Positions 35,371-44,727 of a DNA stretch of 64,000 nt are shown in pieces. The number at the start of each line of letters is the position of its first letter. Position 1 is the first letter of the stretch. This stretch comes from JAHOYW01 sp963664605 (GTDB lineage Bacteria; Verrucomicrobiota; Lentisphaeria; Victivallales; Victivallaceae): assembly GCA_963664605.1 (NCBI GenBank), contig OY761536.1, positions 2,418,001 through 2,482,000 of the forward strand. Direction: 5' to 3'. The notes below the pieces were generated by a model. The model searched no databases. It saw only the letters and a program-made list of their open reading frames with translations, and was not told the origin of the DNA. Position numbers and translations under genes: made by a program.

Positions 35371-36870
35371 ATGAGCAGCAATCCGAACATACTATTGATT
35401 TTTACTGATATGCAGCGTGCCGACACTATTCATGCGCTTGGCAACCCGGTAATAAAAACTCCTAATTTGGACCGTCTGGTGAAGGAAGGGACAGCTTTTA
35501 AGAGCTGTTACTCCCCGTCTCCGGTATGCATACCTGCCAGGTGCTGTATGCATTACGGAGTTTATCCACAAAAGACCGGACTTTTCACTAACGGGACAAT
35601 GCCGCCGGACAATGGTAATTCAATTCCGGCGCTTTTGGGACGCCAGGGCTATATCACCCAGTCTATCGGTAAATGCCATTTTACTCCCGACAAATTGGCA
35701 AAACGCGGTTTTCAACAGCGTTTGGTACAGGAGGAATGCTGTTCCAAACCGACAGAGGATGGTTACTGCAAATGGCTGCAGGAAAACGGCTATGATTATG
35801 ATGAACCGCACGGTACTCGCGGAGAAATGTATTATATACCGCAGATATCGCTGCATAGCGAAAAAGATCATCCGACTAACTGGATTGGTGAACGCAGTGT
35901 GGATTTCATCAATAACAATGCGAAAGCAGGAAAGCCATGGATGTTGTTTTCCAGTTTTATTCATCCTCATCCTCCCTTTGCTCCACCAAAACCCTGGCAT
36001 AAACTATACCGCTCTCCGATGATGCCGCTGCCGGAACTGCCCGAAGACTATGAAGCTCTCTATACCTGGATCAACCGCAAACAGAACCGTTATAAATACC
36101 GTGACAACGGGGTTGACAGGAACCTCCTGCGCAACATGAAAGCATATTACTATGCGACTATATCTTTTATTGACTATCAAATCGGACGGATGCTGAGCGC
36201 TCTGGAGGATAACGGTGAACTTGAGAATACTTTGATCATTTTCACCTCCGACCACGGCGAATACCTGGGGGATTATAATTGTTTCGGCAAGCGGAGTATG
36301 CATGACGCTTCTTCGCGGGTGCCGTTAATTATCCGGTATCCGGAATCCTTTCCGGTCGGAACTGTTTGTGACCAGGCGGTGAGTCTGGTCGATATTCTGC
36401 CGACCATTGCGGCTGCCGCTGAAGCTGATACTGCCGGCATTGACCTGGACGGTACGAACCTCGCAGCGGTGGCGGCCGGGAAATACGAACGTGAAATAGT
36501 TTTTTCGCAGTTCGGCGAAGAGGGTATGGGTATTTATATGGCGGTTAGCCGGGAATGGAAATATTTTTATTCTGTCGGAGACGGCCGTGAATTCCTGTTC
36601 GACCGCATAAATGATCCCCGCGAAACCCGGAATAAAGCTAATTTGCCGAATCTGCGGGAGATCAAAGAGCGTTTAAAACAAAGGCTCCTTGAATATCTCA
36701 AGAAGGAAGGAGCGGAGAGCGCTTTTATCGAGACGGAGGCTGGTCTCGACTGGAAAGAATATCCCCGTTATGATTACAGTTCTCTGAATGATCCCGACAG
36801 CGGCTTGCTGTTTCAGGACCATGACGCCTTTGTCCTAGACCGTACCGAATATATAAAGACTGCTATTTAG
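35371..36870 (+). CDS. Sulfatase (S1 type)
   Basis: This is a 499-aa sulfatase without a signal peptide. It opens NPNILLIFTDMQRAD with the metal-binding Asp. Cys53 in CIPAR fits the relaxed C-X-P-X-R signature for formylglycine (Ala replaces the usual Ser in position 4). FTSDHGEYLGDYNCFGK gives the second metal region, and SREWKYFYSVGDGREFLFDR with NDPRETRNKANL matches the family end. It is transcribed from its own promoter, divergent from the AraC regulator. Confidence 0.92.
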   Translation: MSSNPNILLIFTDMQRADTIHALGNPVIKTPNLDRLVKEGTAFKSCYSPSPVCIPARCCMHYGVYPQKTGLFTNGTMPPDNGNSIPALLGRQGYITQSIGKCHFTPDKLAKRGFQQRLVQEECCSKPTEDGYCKWLQENGYDYDEPHGTRGEMYYIPQISLHSEKDHPTNWIGERSVDFINNNAKAGKPWMLFSSFIHPHPPFAPPKPWHKLYRSPMMPLPELPEDYEALYTWINRKQNRYKYRDNGVDRNLLRNMKAYYYATISFIDYQIGRMLSALEDNGELENTLIIFTSDHGEYLGDYNCFGKRSMHDASSRVPLIIRYPESFPVGTVCDQAVSLVDILPTIAAAAEADTAGIDLDGTNLAAVAAGKYEREIVFSQFGEEGMGIYMAVSREWKYFYSVGDGREFLFDRINDPRETRNKANLPNLREIKERLKQRLLEYLKKEGAESAFIETEAGLDWKEYPRYDYSSLNDPDSGLLFQDHDAFVLDRTEYIKTAI

Positions 36871-36948
36871 ACTGTTGTATTCCGGATTTTTAATACTTTG
36901 GTATAGTTTGAATGTAAAAGATGGTTGTCAAATAACGAATACGCAATC

Positions 36949-37203
36949 ATGATAAAAAGCAATGGGGAAAAGTTTAGACCTACCACAGTTTTTCTTCAAT
37001 CCCAGTATCATTCCCAAGAATTACTGAACTTGAATTATTCATATCTTATTATAACAGATATTGATTTCGATATTAACTTTTTTGATAACTATTTACTCCT
37101 TAATATTGATATTTTCAAAAATAATGAGCTAGAATCTGAAATGATTAGCGGCTGCCCCCCGAGTGAAAAGCATGTTTTAAAATCTTGGCATGATATCATT
37201 TAA
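36949..37203 (+). CDS. Orphan ORF, 84 aa
   Basis: The frame from ATG 36949 gives an acidic, Ile/Asn/Leu-rich product (TVFLQSQYHSQELLNLNYSY, DIDFDINFFDNYLLLNIDIF) ending SWHDII. It could start earlier at TTG 36925. No clear ribosome site is seen, and it lies in decayed DNA, so it may be a remnant. No family is recognised. Confidence 0.35.
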   Translation: MIKSNGEKFRPTTVFLQSQYHSQELLNLNYSYLIITDIDFDINFFDNYLLLNIDIFKNNELESEMISGCPPSEKHVLKSWHDII

Positions 37204-37231
37204 CAGGATGTGTTTTTGAGACATTTTTTAA

Positions 37232-37429
37232 CATAAATATTGGCCTCAAAACGCCGGAGCGGTACTGGAATACACGACAATAACAAAGACGCTGAGAAAG
37301 CGTAATGTTCTTGATGATGGTATGGTCATTGACCACCACAATCTTGGGAAACAAGCCTCAGATAAAGAAGAATTCAAAGAAGAAATTAAAGATTTTGAAC
37401 AGGAAAGCAAAGAAAATTTGCATAACTAG
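37232..37429 (+). pseudogene. Gene remnant without start
   Basis: An open frame without initiation codon reads WPQNAGAVLEYTTITKTLRK and later FKEEIKDFEQESKENLHN before TAG. The codon pattern and Lys/Glu-rich end look protein-coding, but the 5' part is missing. The source gene is not recognised. Confidence 0.35.
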
Positions 37430-37462
37430 AAGGGGTTCTGACGATATTTAAATGGTTGATAA

Positions 37463-37815
37463 AATCAAGCTTACAAGCGAATAATCCCGGCAACAAAACT
37501 TGTTAAAGAAAATAGAGACCGTCAGGTTTCAATTAATGAAGCGGCACAAGCCTGTTTCCTGGGAAAAGTCGTTTCTGCGATCTTTTCAAGACCGTGACTG
37601 GATGCAGTTTTGCCAAGCATGCAGCACGGACCAGAATAAGTATGGTGGCGGCGAAAATAAAGAAAAATGACTCCTTAGTTAAAGAGATAGCCGAGGAGTT
37701 TGGATACTTTGACAATAGCCATTTTTTTCGGGTTTTTCAACAATATTTTCACTGTTCTCCAAGCAAATTCCGCGAAATGAACTCCGAGCAACTTCAACTT
37801 ATTACTGATGAATAA
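37463..37815 (+). pseudogene. AraC-family regulator remnant
   Basis: Only the DNA-binding half of an AraC protein remains. The first HTH reads VSINEAAQACFLGK in one frame, then continues SRFCDLFKTVTGCSFAKHA in another, so a single base is missing in the A-run near 37564-37567. The second HTH is intact (VKEIAEEFGYFDNSHFFRVF, then QQYFHCSPSKFRE). The sensor domain is absent and stops lie upstream. It shows an old regulatory locus that decayed at this position. Confidence 0.75.
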
Positions 37816-37856
37816 GATAAAAAAAGAATGTTCTTATAGAAATTTATACAAATGGG

Positions 37857-37892
37857 TTGACATATTTATTTAAATGTGGTATAATTGGTATA
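37857..37892 (+). promoter_or_regulatory. Promoter/operator module of the first GntR gene (copy A)
   Basis: TTGACA (37857-37862), 17 bp, TATAAT (37880-37885) is a full consensus promoter. Two TGGTATA half-sites (37877-37883 and 37886-37892) overlap the -10 box. The same arrangement recurs at 44578 and 46223, so it is the likely binding site of the GntR-type regulators, acting by repression. Confidence 0.75.
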
Positions 37893-37926
37893 AAGAAATA
37901 AGATTAACATTGATTTTTATATTTAA

Positions 37927-38985
37927 ATGAATACTCCGGCACCATCATACTTGAGAATACGCCAATATATATTAAGCCTGGTTTATTCCTGCAACGGCAC
38001 ATTAACTAAGATTCCGCCAGAAAGGGAAATCTGCAAGTTGTTCAGCGTTTCCCGTGGTTCAGTCCGTTATGCGCTTGATACTTTGGTGGATGAAGGATAC
38101 TTACTGCGTCACCATGGAGCTGGTACATTTATTAATCCAGATAAGGCAGTCCGTCCTGAATTGAAAGAAAAAACTATTGGTTTTATCTATGGCGCGGGGA
38201 TGAACGTAAACTATATGGATTCTACTCTCAAAGCGCTTGGCAATCTCTGCCTAGCTCTTGCGGAAAAAAGACTGAATCTCCGTTTTATCCAGCTTCTTGA
38301 CTTTCAGGATAAGCCATCTTCTGAAATTTCTCTGTTCAAACTTGACGCTTTATTATGGCTTGATCCTAACTCAAGCAGCAACGGGAAAGCGGTAATAGAA
38401 TTGTTTGAAAACCTTGATATACCATTTCTTGTTGTCGCTGACAATATTATCGATGGTTACCGCAATTATTTAACTAATGACTATTCATATACGGCAGAGA
38501 AAGCAGTTGAGTATCTTTTGGAAAGAGGTCACAGGGATATTGCTTTTGTCGCTTATGATGAAAAATATCCAAGTGTTGTCTCGCAGTATAAAGCATTTAA
38601 GGCCGCTCTTGAAAAACATGGTTGTTTTGACAAAACTTTGCGGGTTGATATGTGTGATAACATTGATTCGAAGGTAAAAGATTTTCTCAGTAAAAGGAAA
38701 CCGAGCGCAATATACTCGCTTGGCGGACAAAGCCAGTACGCGGTTTTCAAAGCGGTATCTGAACTCGGTCTTAACAATGACGAATATGAGATTATTTCTT
38801 ACAGCAGCAGGATTGCTGAAAGTTTCGAAAATGTGGATTTTTACGAGATTGTCGCAGAACGCTCTGGACTGGTCAAACCAGCCGTTGACCTGCTTTGCGA
38901 TATGATGGATGGAAAAACTGAAGGACCTGTACAAATAGTAAGAAAATTTGATTTTAATTTAAATAAAGCAAAAAAAGCCATTTAA
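37927..38985 (+). CDS. GntR-type regulator with LacI-like sensor domain
   Basis: This is a 352-aa regulator. A GntR winged helix occupies residues about 8-75 (YLRIRQYILSLVYSCNG, IPPEREICKLFSVSRGSVRY, LVDEGYLLRHHGAGTFI). A periplasmic-binding-like effector domain follows (TIGFIYGAGMNVNYM; YLLERGHRDIAFVAYDEKYP). This combination senses sugars. The gene heads cassette 1 and its own promoter carries the TGGTATA pair, suggesting autoregulation. The second cassette starts with a paralogue at 46413. Confidence 0.9.
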   Translation: MNTPAPSYLRIRQYILSLVYSCNGTLTKIPPEREICKLFSVSRGSVRYALDTLVDEGYLLRHHGAGTFINPDKAVRPELKEKTIGFIYGAGMNVNYMDSTLKALGNLCLALAEKRLNLRFIQLLDFQDKPSSEISLFKLDALLWLDPNSSSNGKAVIELFENLDIPFLVVADNIIDGYRNYLTNDYSYTAEKAVEYLLERGHRDIAFVAYDEKYPSVVSQYKAFKAALEKHGCFDKTLRVDMCDNIDSKVKDFLSKRKPSAIYSLGGQSQYAVFKAVSELGLNNDEYEIISYSSRIAESFENVDFYEIVAERSGLVKPAVDLLCDMMDGKTEGPVQIVRKFDFNLNKAKKAI

Positions 38986-39010
38986 TTAACCTCATAAGGA
39001 GACTGTTAAA

Positions 39011-39697
39011 ATGGAAAACAGAAGAAATCGAAAACTCAAAGTTTTCACACTCATCGAACTCCTCGTAGTGATCGCGATCATAGCGATTTTAGCCTCAATG
39101 TTGTTGCCCGCGTTGAACAAAGCCCGGGAGAAGGCAAAAACAATTTCCTGCGTGAATCAATTGAAACAGCTTGGAAACGTTTCGATTTTTTATGCGGATG
39201 ACAATGACGGTTTTGTTATGTTGTATAAGGATGAGCTAGGCTCGAACGATAGATATTGGCATAAGAACTTTGTGCCTCCCTACTTTAATAAGCCCGACCC
39301 GACATTATATTTGAAAAATCTCGAATGTCCGTCTGATACCGGAGTATGGAAAAAAACCGATGGAAGTGCTTTTAGTGATTCTCCATCTTATGGTTGGAAT
39401 ATAAATATCTCCACTCCAAGTTATGCTTGCAAAATGGTACAAGTTAAAAAACCGAGCAGTAAAATTTTCGCCGGGGATGTGAGACATTATTCTGAAGGTC
39501 GCCAAGATTGGGGTAAATATATCCGACATGAAAATGACGGAGTTACAGAAGTCAATATTGGAATCAACTATAACCGCCATGGTGGTATTGGTAATGTTTT
39601 GTGGGTGGATGGACATGCATCATCAGAAACAACCAGCAAATTGCAAGAAATAAATCTTTGGCAGAATCGCAACAAATATTGGTACTTACAGAAATGA
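39011..39697 (+). CDS. Prepilin-type / H-X9-DG domain protein of cassette 1
   Basis: This is a 228-aa pseudopilin: basic leader, FTLIELLVVIAIIAILAS core, then CVNQLKQLGNVSIFYADDND and a C-terminal H-X9-DG (HGGIGNVLWVDG). The leader ATAAGGAGA-GTTAAAATGGAAAAC is shared with the gene at 47648, and most of the protein is similar to that one (NFVPPYFNKPDPTLYLKNLE). Its stop overlaps the next start (ATGA), which ties it to the secreted repeat protein that follows. It should be anchored in the membrane; function unknown. Confidence 0.9.
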   Translation: MENRRNRKLKVFTLIELLVVIAIIAILASMLLPALNKAREKAKTISCVNQLKQLGNVSIFYADDNDGFVMLYKDELGSNDRYWHKNFVPPYFNKPDPTLYLKNLECPSDTGVWKKTDGSAFSDSPSYGWNINISTPSYACKMVQVKKPSSKIFAGDVRHYSEGRQDWGKYIRHENDGVTEVNIGINYNRHGGIGNVLWVDGHASSETTSKLQEINLWQNRNKYWYLQK

Positions 39698-40986
39698 TTA
39701 AGAAGATTAAACTAACACTGGCCGCCAGCTTGATGCTGGTGAGGATGTCCGGAATCTGCGGTATTGTTTACGATAAAAAGAGCAATACGATAAAAATATC
39801 AGATTGTCCTTCAGATATGCCCTGTACTCCGGCTGGCTTGTACAGTCTCGACCAGACGCAGGACTGGGGGAAGGTAGCTTACGATGAGAAAACAGATACT
39901 TATACTGTGAGCTGCAATCTCCAGATTGGAGATAATGACGGGACTGAAACTTTTTTCCAGGTCGGGTCGACGGATAATCCGAAAGAAACTCTGGTCATGA
40001 GGGGCAATATCTACCTTGCTCCATTCTGGGTTAAAGGTGAAAATACCGGACTTTACTATCGGGTGCCGGTTTTGCATAACCGCTTGACTTTGGGGGTCGA
40101 GGGAAATAAGGAAATTACTCCTGCATTGAAGTTCTCTCCTGTATCAGTAAAAAATAAGACAGGCATCTATTCCGGAACAAAAATCGGAGTAGACGGAAAA
40201 AATAAAAGCGGGGTGGGAGGTGAATTATTTACCTTTAACGCGACGGTTGGTTCGGCAGGCTATAAATATTATAGAAATACACTGGGAATGGTCAAACTGG
40301 TAAACACGACTTTTTCCGGCAGTATTAATGAACTGGTATACGGACTTGCTAACTTTAAAAGAAACAGCGTTATTGACGGTTGCACATTCAAGGACAGCCG
40401 TTACGGGGCTGGAGTTAACGCAACCCTTACTTTGAGGAACTGTGTTTTCGAAAATCTATCAGTCTGTGCGGTGAGTGACCCGGGCGGCATTAACGCCAAA
40501 TTAATCAACTGTGTTTTCAAAAACAACCAGCAGAATTTCAGACTTCAAATCACAGCGAAAGGAGTAACGCTGGTTGATTGTGAAGTAGCTCCTGGGAAAG
40601 TGCCGGATACAATTACTTCCCGTAAGTTCAGAGGAACAATGCGATTCCCGAAACTTGTCAGCACAAGGCATATTGTCGTCAAAGTTGTCGATAGTACCGG
40701 GAAACCGGTAGCGGGAGCCGAAGTAAGTGCTATTCCTGAGCAAAAGTCTGCTGAAGCCGCTCCGGCAAAAGCGAAAACTGACAGCAACGGTTTAACTCCG
40801 GGGAATGATGCTAAGAAAACTTTACTGCTGGCGGAATACTGCAAGCAAGCGGTTGAAGGCTCTGACACTCCCAAAGAAACAACCTTCAGCTATAAAGTTA
40901 CAGTTTCCAAAGCCGGCAAGACAGCTGTGATCAGTGGTGTAAAAGCAGATAAAAGCTGGCAGCAGATCGAAGTAACTCTCAAGTAA
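39694..40986 (+). CDS. Secreted beta-helix-like repeat protein (cassette 1)
   Basis: ATG 39694 (ATGA overlap with the pseudopilin) gives 430 aa beginning with a signal peptide (MIKKIKLTLAASLMLVRMSG); longer frames start inside the pilin and are rejected. The middle has right-handed beta-helix-like repeats (NTTFSGSINELVYGL, CTFKDSRYGAGVNATLTLRN, CVFENLSVCAV, CVFKNNQQNFRL). The C-terminal ~130 residues resemble a carboxypeptidase-regulatory-like beta-sandwich (IVVKVVDSTGKPVAGAEVSA). It is paralogous to 51607 (GDNDGTET, WVKGENTG shared). A glycan-binding or lyase role is possible but no catalytic site is seen. Confidence 0.8.
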   Translation: MIKKIKLTLAASLMLVRMSGICGIVYDKKSNTIKISDCPSDMPCTPAGLYSLDQTQDWGKVAYDEKTDTYTVSCNLQIGDNDGTETFFQVGSTDNPKETLVMRGNIYLAPFWVKGENTGLYYRVPVLHNRLTLGVEGNKEITPALKFSPVSVKNKTGIYSGTKIGVDGKNKSGVGGELFTFNATVGSAGYKYYRNTLGMVKLVNTTFSGSINELVYGLANFKRNSVIDGCTFKDSRYGAGVNATLTLRNCVFENLSVCAVSDPGGINAKLINCVFKNNQQNFRLQITAKGVTLVDCEVAPGKVPDTITSRKFRGTMRFPKLVSTRHIVVKVVDSTGKPVAGAEVSAIPEQKSAEAAPAKAKTDSNGLTPGNDAKKTLLLAEYCKQAVEGSDTPKETTFSYKVTVSKAGKTAVISGVKADKSWQQIEVTLK

Positions 40987-41068
40987 ATCTGTAAAGATTA
41001 ATATTCTGTAAAACGGCACATACTGCGGGGTTACTTGCTGTATGGATAATGAAAATAAAAAGTAGGGT

Positions 41069-44000
41069 ATGATGAATAAAAAAAACATAATGATGTTCTT
41101 TGCCGCTGTTTTATGTTGCAGTACGGCATATGCAGGGGGGACTAAAAGCCTGAATCCATTAAAAGTTGATAAGGCGCCAAAGCTTGATGGTAAACTTAAT
41201 GAAGCTTTCTGGCAGAAATCAGAAGCCGTGAATGACTTTAAAATATGGCGCGGCAAGGGCAAAAAGTCTGAGGATACGGTTCTTAAAACCGCTTATGACA
41301 ACACCTGGTTTTATCTTGGAGTTAAATGTAAAAATAAAAATATAAAATGGCTTCAACCTAAAATAAAGCAACATGACGGCAGTGTCAATAAAGACGATTC
41401 CCTTGAGATATTTATTGCCCCTGGAACCCGGGCCAGACTCTATTTCCATTTCATCTTGAGTTTTGCCAATGTAAAGGCGGAACAACGTATAACAGTAAAA
41501 GGCGGAGAGCTTGTCCGGAAGCGTGACTGGAATATCCCATGGCAGTCGGCAGTATCTATAAACGATGACGGCTGGAGCGCGGAAATCGCTATCCCGCTTT
41601 ATGCTTTCAGCTCATATAATTACGGCAACTTTTCCAATATGAAAATCAATGTTGTCCGCAATAAACGCGAGGCCGAAGTAGATAGTCAGAACTGTATCAT
41701 CTCTGAAAAATCTATTCATAGTGTTATGGCTCCTGTACAAAGCAGTTTCCACGAACCCAAAAACTTTGTCAAGGTCTCAGGTATGAAGCCTGGACCGATC
41801 AATGTGCCGTTTCTGGTAAGCTTCTCTGATGCGGTAATCATGCCTTATGCGATCAAGAAGGGCAAGGCGTGTTATACTGTAAATTTTAAACTGCGTGCTG
41901 AAAGCAATAAAAGCGGAACTGCCATCGCCGAAGTAGTTGACACGCCGCTTGCGGGTAAAGCAAATACTGTTTCAAAAAGTATTGCAATCAGCGGTAACGC
42001 TATTGTCGATGCTGAAATAGATGTCCCGGCCGAAAGCATGTCAGGGCGCAAGGTTAGACTCAACATAAAAGACAGTGTCAGCGGGGAAACGATTATGAGT
42101 TCGCCGCTTAATACTGATGCTTTGGATGTGGTGAACGCATACAGCAAGCTGAATTATTATACTTCAGAAAAATCCGGTACAGTCTGCTTTGATCTGAAAC
42201 TTCCCGAAGAGTCATTGAAAAATATGTCTGCGGCAGTTTTTTACGACGCTAAAAAAATCGGGACTTCCAATAAAATAAATAAACGTTCAAGTATATTATT
42301 TCTGCTGGACAATATACCGGCAGGTAAATCAATAGTTACTCTTGATATTTACACTAAAGGTAAGCTTTTTATCAGGAAGGATATTGAGTTATTGAAATTG
42401 CCCCCCCAACCAAATGAAATCAAAATCGATAAAGAACATCGTCTGGTATTGAAAAACGGCAAACCCTTTTTTACCTGGGGAGTGGTGGGTTACGTAGCAC
42501 GTGTGGATGGCGATAAATATAAGCAAATCAGTTCACTTGGATTTGAATCCGTCCTGCATTGGTTTCCTCATACCAGTACGCCGGAAAAAGCCCAGGGTTT
42601 TATGGATGTTACGGCAAAAGCCGGTCTTGATATGATATTCTCTTTGGATCACGCAACAAGCGCGGTTGACTTTACAAAAACATTCCAGGGAAAAGTTTCA
42701 CCAAAAGAACTTAAAGCTATAGTCAAGCTTGGCAAAGAGGCTGTTCATGGAGTAAAGATAAAAGGTATTTACGGCAATCCTGTATTGCGGGGGCTTTCTG
42801 ATAAAATCAAAAATGAGATTTGTTATCAGTACGCTAAAATAAATGAACCGGCACTGATTGAGATCGTCAAGAAAATACGAAGCGCTAATAATAATATAGG
42901 ATACTTTATTGTTGATGAGCCAGCCCCGTGGCAGGTCAAGGAAGGTCGGGCTCAATATAAAATGCTCAAAGAACATGATCCATATCGTCCGGTATCCGTT
43001 AATTATTCCCCCATGATTCCTGATGAAGACAAGTTTATGGACTGGTGCGATATTGTAATGTCGGACCCATATTGGATTCCTGCTGGAGATAATTATCGCA
43101 ATTCACCGGAATTCTCGGCACGTTGTGCATATACCTGTCTGAAACGTACAGAACGCTACCGCAGGCCTTATTACGCGATGGCGATGTATTCTGGATACAG
43201 CGGCTGTCGTAAGCGGGTGGCCTTACCGGAAGAACAGGTTTGCCATACCTGGCTTGCCTTGATATATGGTTCACGTGGAATATTCTATTTCGGAGCTCAT
43301 ACAATGTACCCGGGAATGAATAAAGCTTTTAAAGATATTATTAACCCGCGTTTGAAAAAGCTTTCTCCGGCGCTGGCGGGAGTAATTCCTGAACAAAAAG
43401 TGAGTTACTTCAAGAGTGTTTCCAAAAGCAGGGGTGCCAAGGCTGTAACTCAAGCGGCTAACTGTGATCCTGAGAAAGGAATCTATCCTGAAGTTCAAAT
43501 TGGCTTACGCAAAGACCCAAAAGGAGGATATATTCTGCTTGCCGCTAATGGGAAATATTATCCGGTGAAAACTGTATTCACCGTGAAAAACCTGTCAGGC
43601 AAAGTAAAACGTGTTTTCAGTAATACACAAGTCGAACAGAAAGGCAATGCCTTCTCGGAAAAGATCGAGAAATTCGGAACTAGAACTTACAAGTTTGATA
43701 TCAAAGGCGAAGGACCGTTTGAAATAACGGTTGAATCAAAATACTGCCTTGCAGATGTTCCGGCTCGTGAAGTTATGCAACCTCTCAGCGGCCGTCCCGG
43801 TAAAAAGAATATCATGTTCAACCCGAGTTTTGAAGAACAAAGCATAAATGGTATCCCCGATTATTTCTGGCAAATGATAATGAGCGGAGGGAATATTGAT
43901 CACCAAAACGCGCTGTTCGGCAAAAACTGTATTAAACTAAGTAATACCCGTGGCTACAAGCAGTTATATATAAGCATATTGCCGGAACGCAATACCACTT

Positions 44001-44254
44001 ATACTTATTCCGTTTACATGAAAGGCAATAAGCCGGGTATGAAAGTTGGATTATTTGGATTTTCAGGCGGACTTAATCCTGACAAAATCGTTACAATTTC
44101 CGATAAATGGCAGCGTTACACTTTGACAGGTCGTTTAGCTTCCGTAGTCAGGAGATCAAGTTATTTCGGGATACGGCTGCTGTCTAAAGGTGAACTGTTT
44201 ATCGATGGAATACAGCTCGAAAAAGGCAACAACGCGACTGAATTTGAAGATTAA
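41069..44254 (+). CDS. Secreted CBM9-like plus TIM-barrel-like protein (cassette 1)
   Basis: This is a 1061-aa protein. A signal peptide (1-22) precedes a CBM9-like domain (about 30-220: APKLDGKLNEAFWQKSEAV, TAYDNTWFYLGVKC, DDSLEIFIAPG, DGWSAEIAIPLYAF). A beta-sandwich linker follows. Then comes a barrel-like domain (about 455-790) with candidate catalytic Asp-Glu in FIVDEPAP (near 616) and MSDPYWIPAGDNYR. The C-terminus resembles a CBM4/9 module (NIMFNPSFEEQSINGIPDYF). It probably cleaves a polysaccharide outside the cell. It ends NATEFED. The paralogue at 48393 has the same architecture. The glycosidase family is not recognised. Confidence 0.82.
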   Translation: MMNKKNIMMFFAAVLCCSTAYAGGTKSLNPLKVDKAPKLDGKLNEAFWQKSEAVNDFKIWRGKGKKSEDTVLKTAYDNTWFYLGVKCKNKNIKWLQPKIKQHDGSVNKDDSLEIFIAPGTRARLYFHFILSFANVKAEQRITVKGGELVRKRDWNIPWQSAVSINDDGWSAEIAIPLYAFSSYNYGNFSNMKINVVRNKREAEVDSQNCIISEKSIHSVMAPVQSSFHEPKNFVKVSGMKPGPINVPFLVSFSDAVIMPYAIKKGKACYTVNFKLRAESNKSGTAIAEVVDTPLAGKANTVSKSIAISGNAIVDAEIDVPAESMSGRKVRLNIKDSVSGETIMSSPLNTDALDVVNAYSKLNYYTSEKSGTVCFDLKLPEESLKNMSAAVFYDAKKIGTSNKINKRSSILFLLDNIPAGKSIVTLDIYTKGKLFIRKDIELLKLPPQPNEIKIDKEHRLVLKNGKPFFTWGVVGYVARVDGDKYKQISSLGFESVLHWFPHTSTPEKAQGFMDVTAKAGLDMIFSLDHATSAVDFTKTFQGKVSPKELKAIVKLGKEAVHGVKIKGIYGNPVLRGLSDKIKNEICYQYAKINEPALIEIVKKIRSANNNIGYFIVDEPAPWQVKEGRAQYKMLKEHDPYRPVSVNYSPMIPDEDKFMDWCDIVMSDPYWIPAGDNYRNSPEFSARCAYTCLKRTERYRRPYYAMAMYSGYSGCRKRVALPEEQVCHTWLALIYGSRGIFYFGAHTMYPGMNKAFKDIINPRLKKLSPALAGVIPEQKVSYFKSVSKSRGAKAVTQAANCDPEKGIYPEVQIGLRKDPKGGYILLAANGKYYPVKTVFTVKNLSGKVKRVFSNTQVEQKGNAFSEKIEKFGTRTYKFDIKGEGPFEITVESKYCLADVPAREVMQPLSGRPGKKNIMFNPSFEEQSINGIPDYFWQMIMSGGNIDHQNALFGKNCIKLSNTRGYKQLYISILPERNTTYTYSVYMKGNKPGMKVGLFGFSGGLNPDKIVTISDKWQRYTLTGRLASVVRRSSYFGIRLLSKGELFIDGIQLEKGNNATEFED

Positions 44255-44258
44255 TAAT

Positions 44259-44339
44259 ATGAAATACATGTACGCTTCAGTGCTTCTTCTTTGTTATCAG
44301 ATAATCGTTTCAAGTGCTCGCGCATACTTATTGAGGTAA
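44259..44339 (+). pseudogene. Truncated ORF: signal peptide only
   Basis: ATG 44259 gives a 26-aa product that is just a signal peptide (MKYMYASVLLLCYQIIVSSA) and stops. The junction before it (AATTTGAAGATTAATAATAT) is the same as before the gene at 53184. It looks like the 5' stub of a secreted-protein gene cut off by recombination. Confidence 0.5.
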
Positions 44340-44399
44340 TATATCGTTGAAATAAACTTAGATTGCAGGGGGCGGAAGTGTTAAATCTTCTCTTCTCAA

Positions 44400-44482
44400 G
44401 GATGTTGTATTAGGTGAAACTGACTTTTGAAGATACTGACGATTGTTGGAAAACAAAAGATCATCTGGAAATTAAGAATTAA
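44400..44482 (+). pseudogene. 3' remnant of an esterase gene
   Basis: The frame reads VKLTFEDTDDCWKTKDHLEI before the stop, matching VKLTFEDTDDSWKTKDQLKI at the end of the esterase at 44728-46149. Just upstream a TCG codon of the intact copy is TAG here. Homology continues through the following intergenic sequence to about 44665 (compare 46067-46320). Confidence 0.8.
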
Positions 44483-44577
44483 GATTGGTTTGGCATTTAT
44501 AAAACAGATAAAAGTCGACTGTCCGATTACCCTTAGAAAAATTAACCAGAATTTTTTATATTCTGGGCTGTTATCTA

Positions 44578-44612
44578 TTGACAAAACCATAAAATTGGTA
44601 TATAATGGTATA
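44578..44612 (+). promoter_or_regulatory. Promoter/operator module of the esterase gene (copy B)
   Basis: TTGACA (44578-44583), 17 bp, TATAAT (44601-44606), with TGGTATA at 44596-44602 and 44606-44612 over the -10 box. It is a near copy of the module at 46223 and lies on the duplicated segment that carries the dead esterase end. It now serves the intact esterase 116 bp downstream. The rest of the 44340-44727 gap shows no other gene. Confidence 0.72.
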
Positions 44613-44727
44613 TAAAATACTTTGAGCAGAGTCAGAGTCCTGGAAGTATTAAGAAAGCTTTTTAAAAACCATATTTGGACTCTCCATTCAGAACTGATAG
44701 TGTATAAATTTTTAGGATAAATGAACA

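Noticed and set aside
39601..39693. Longer start of the cassette 1 repeat protein
   Set aside because: It lies inside the pseudopilin gene; ATG 39694 overlaps the pilin stop as ATGA and begins a proper signal peptide.
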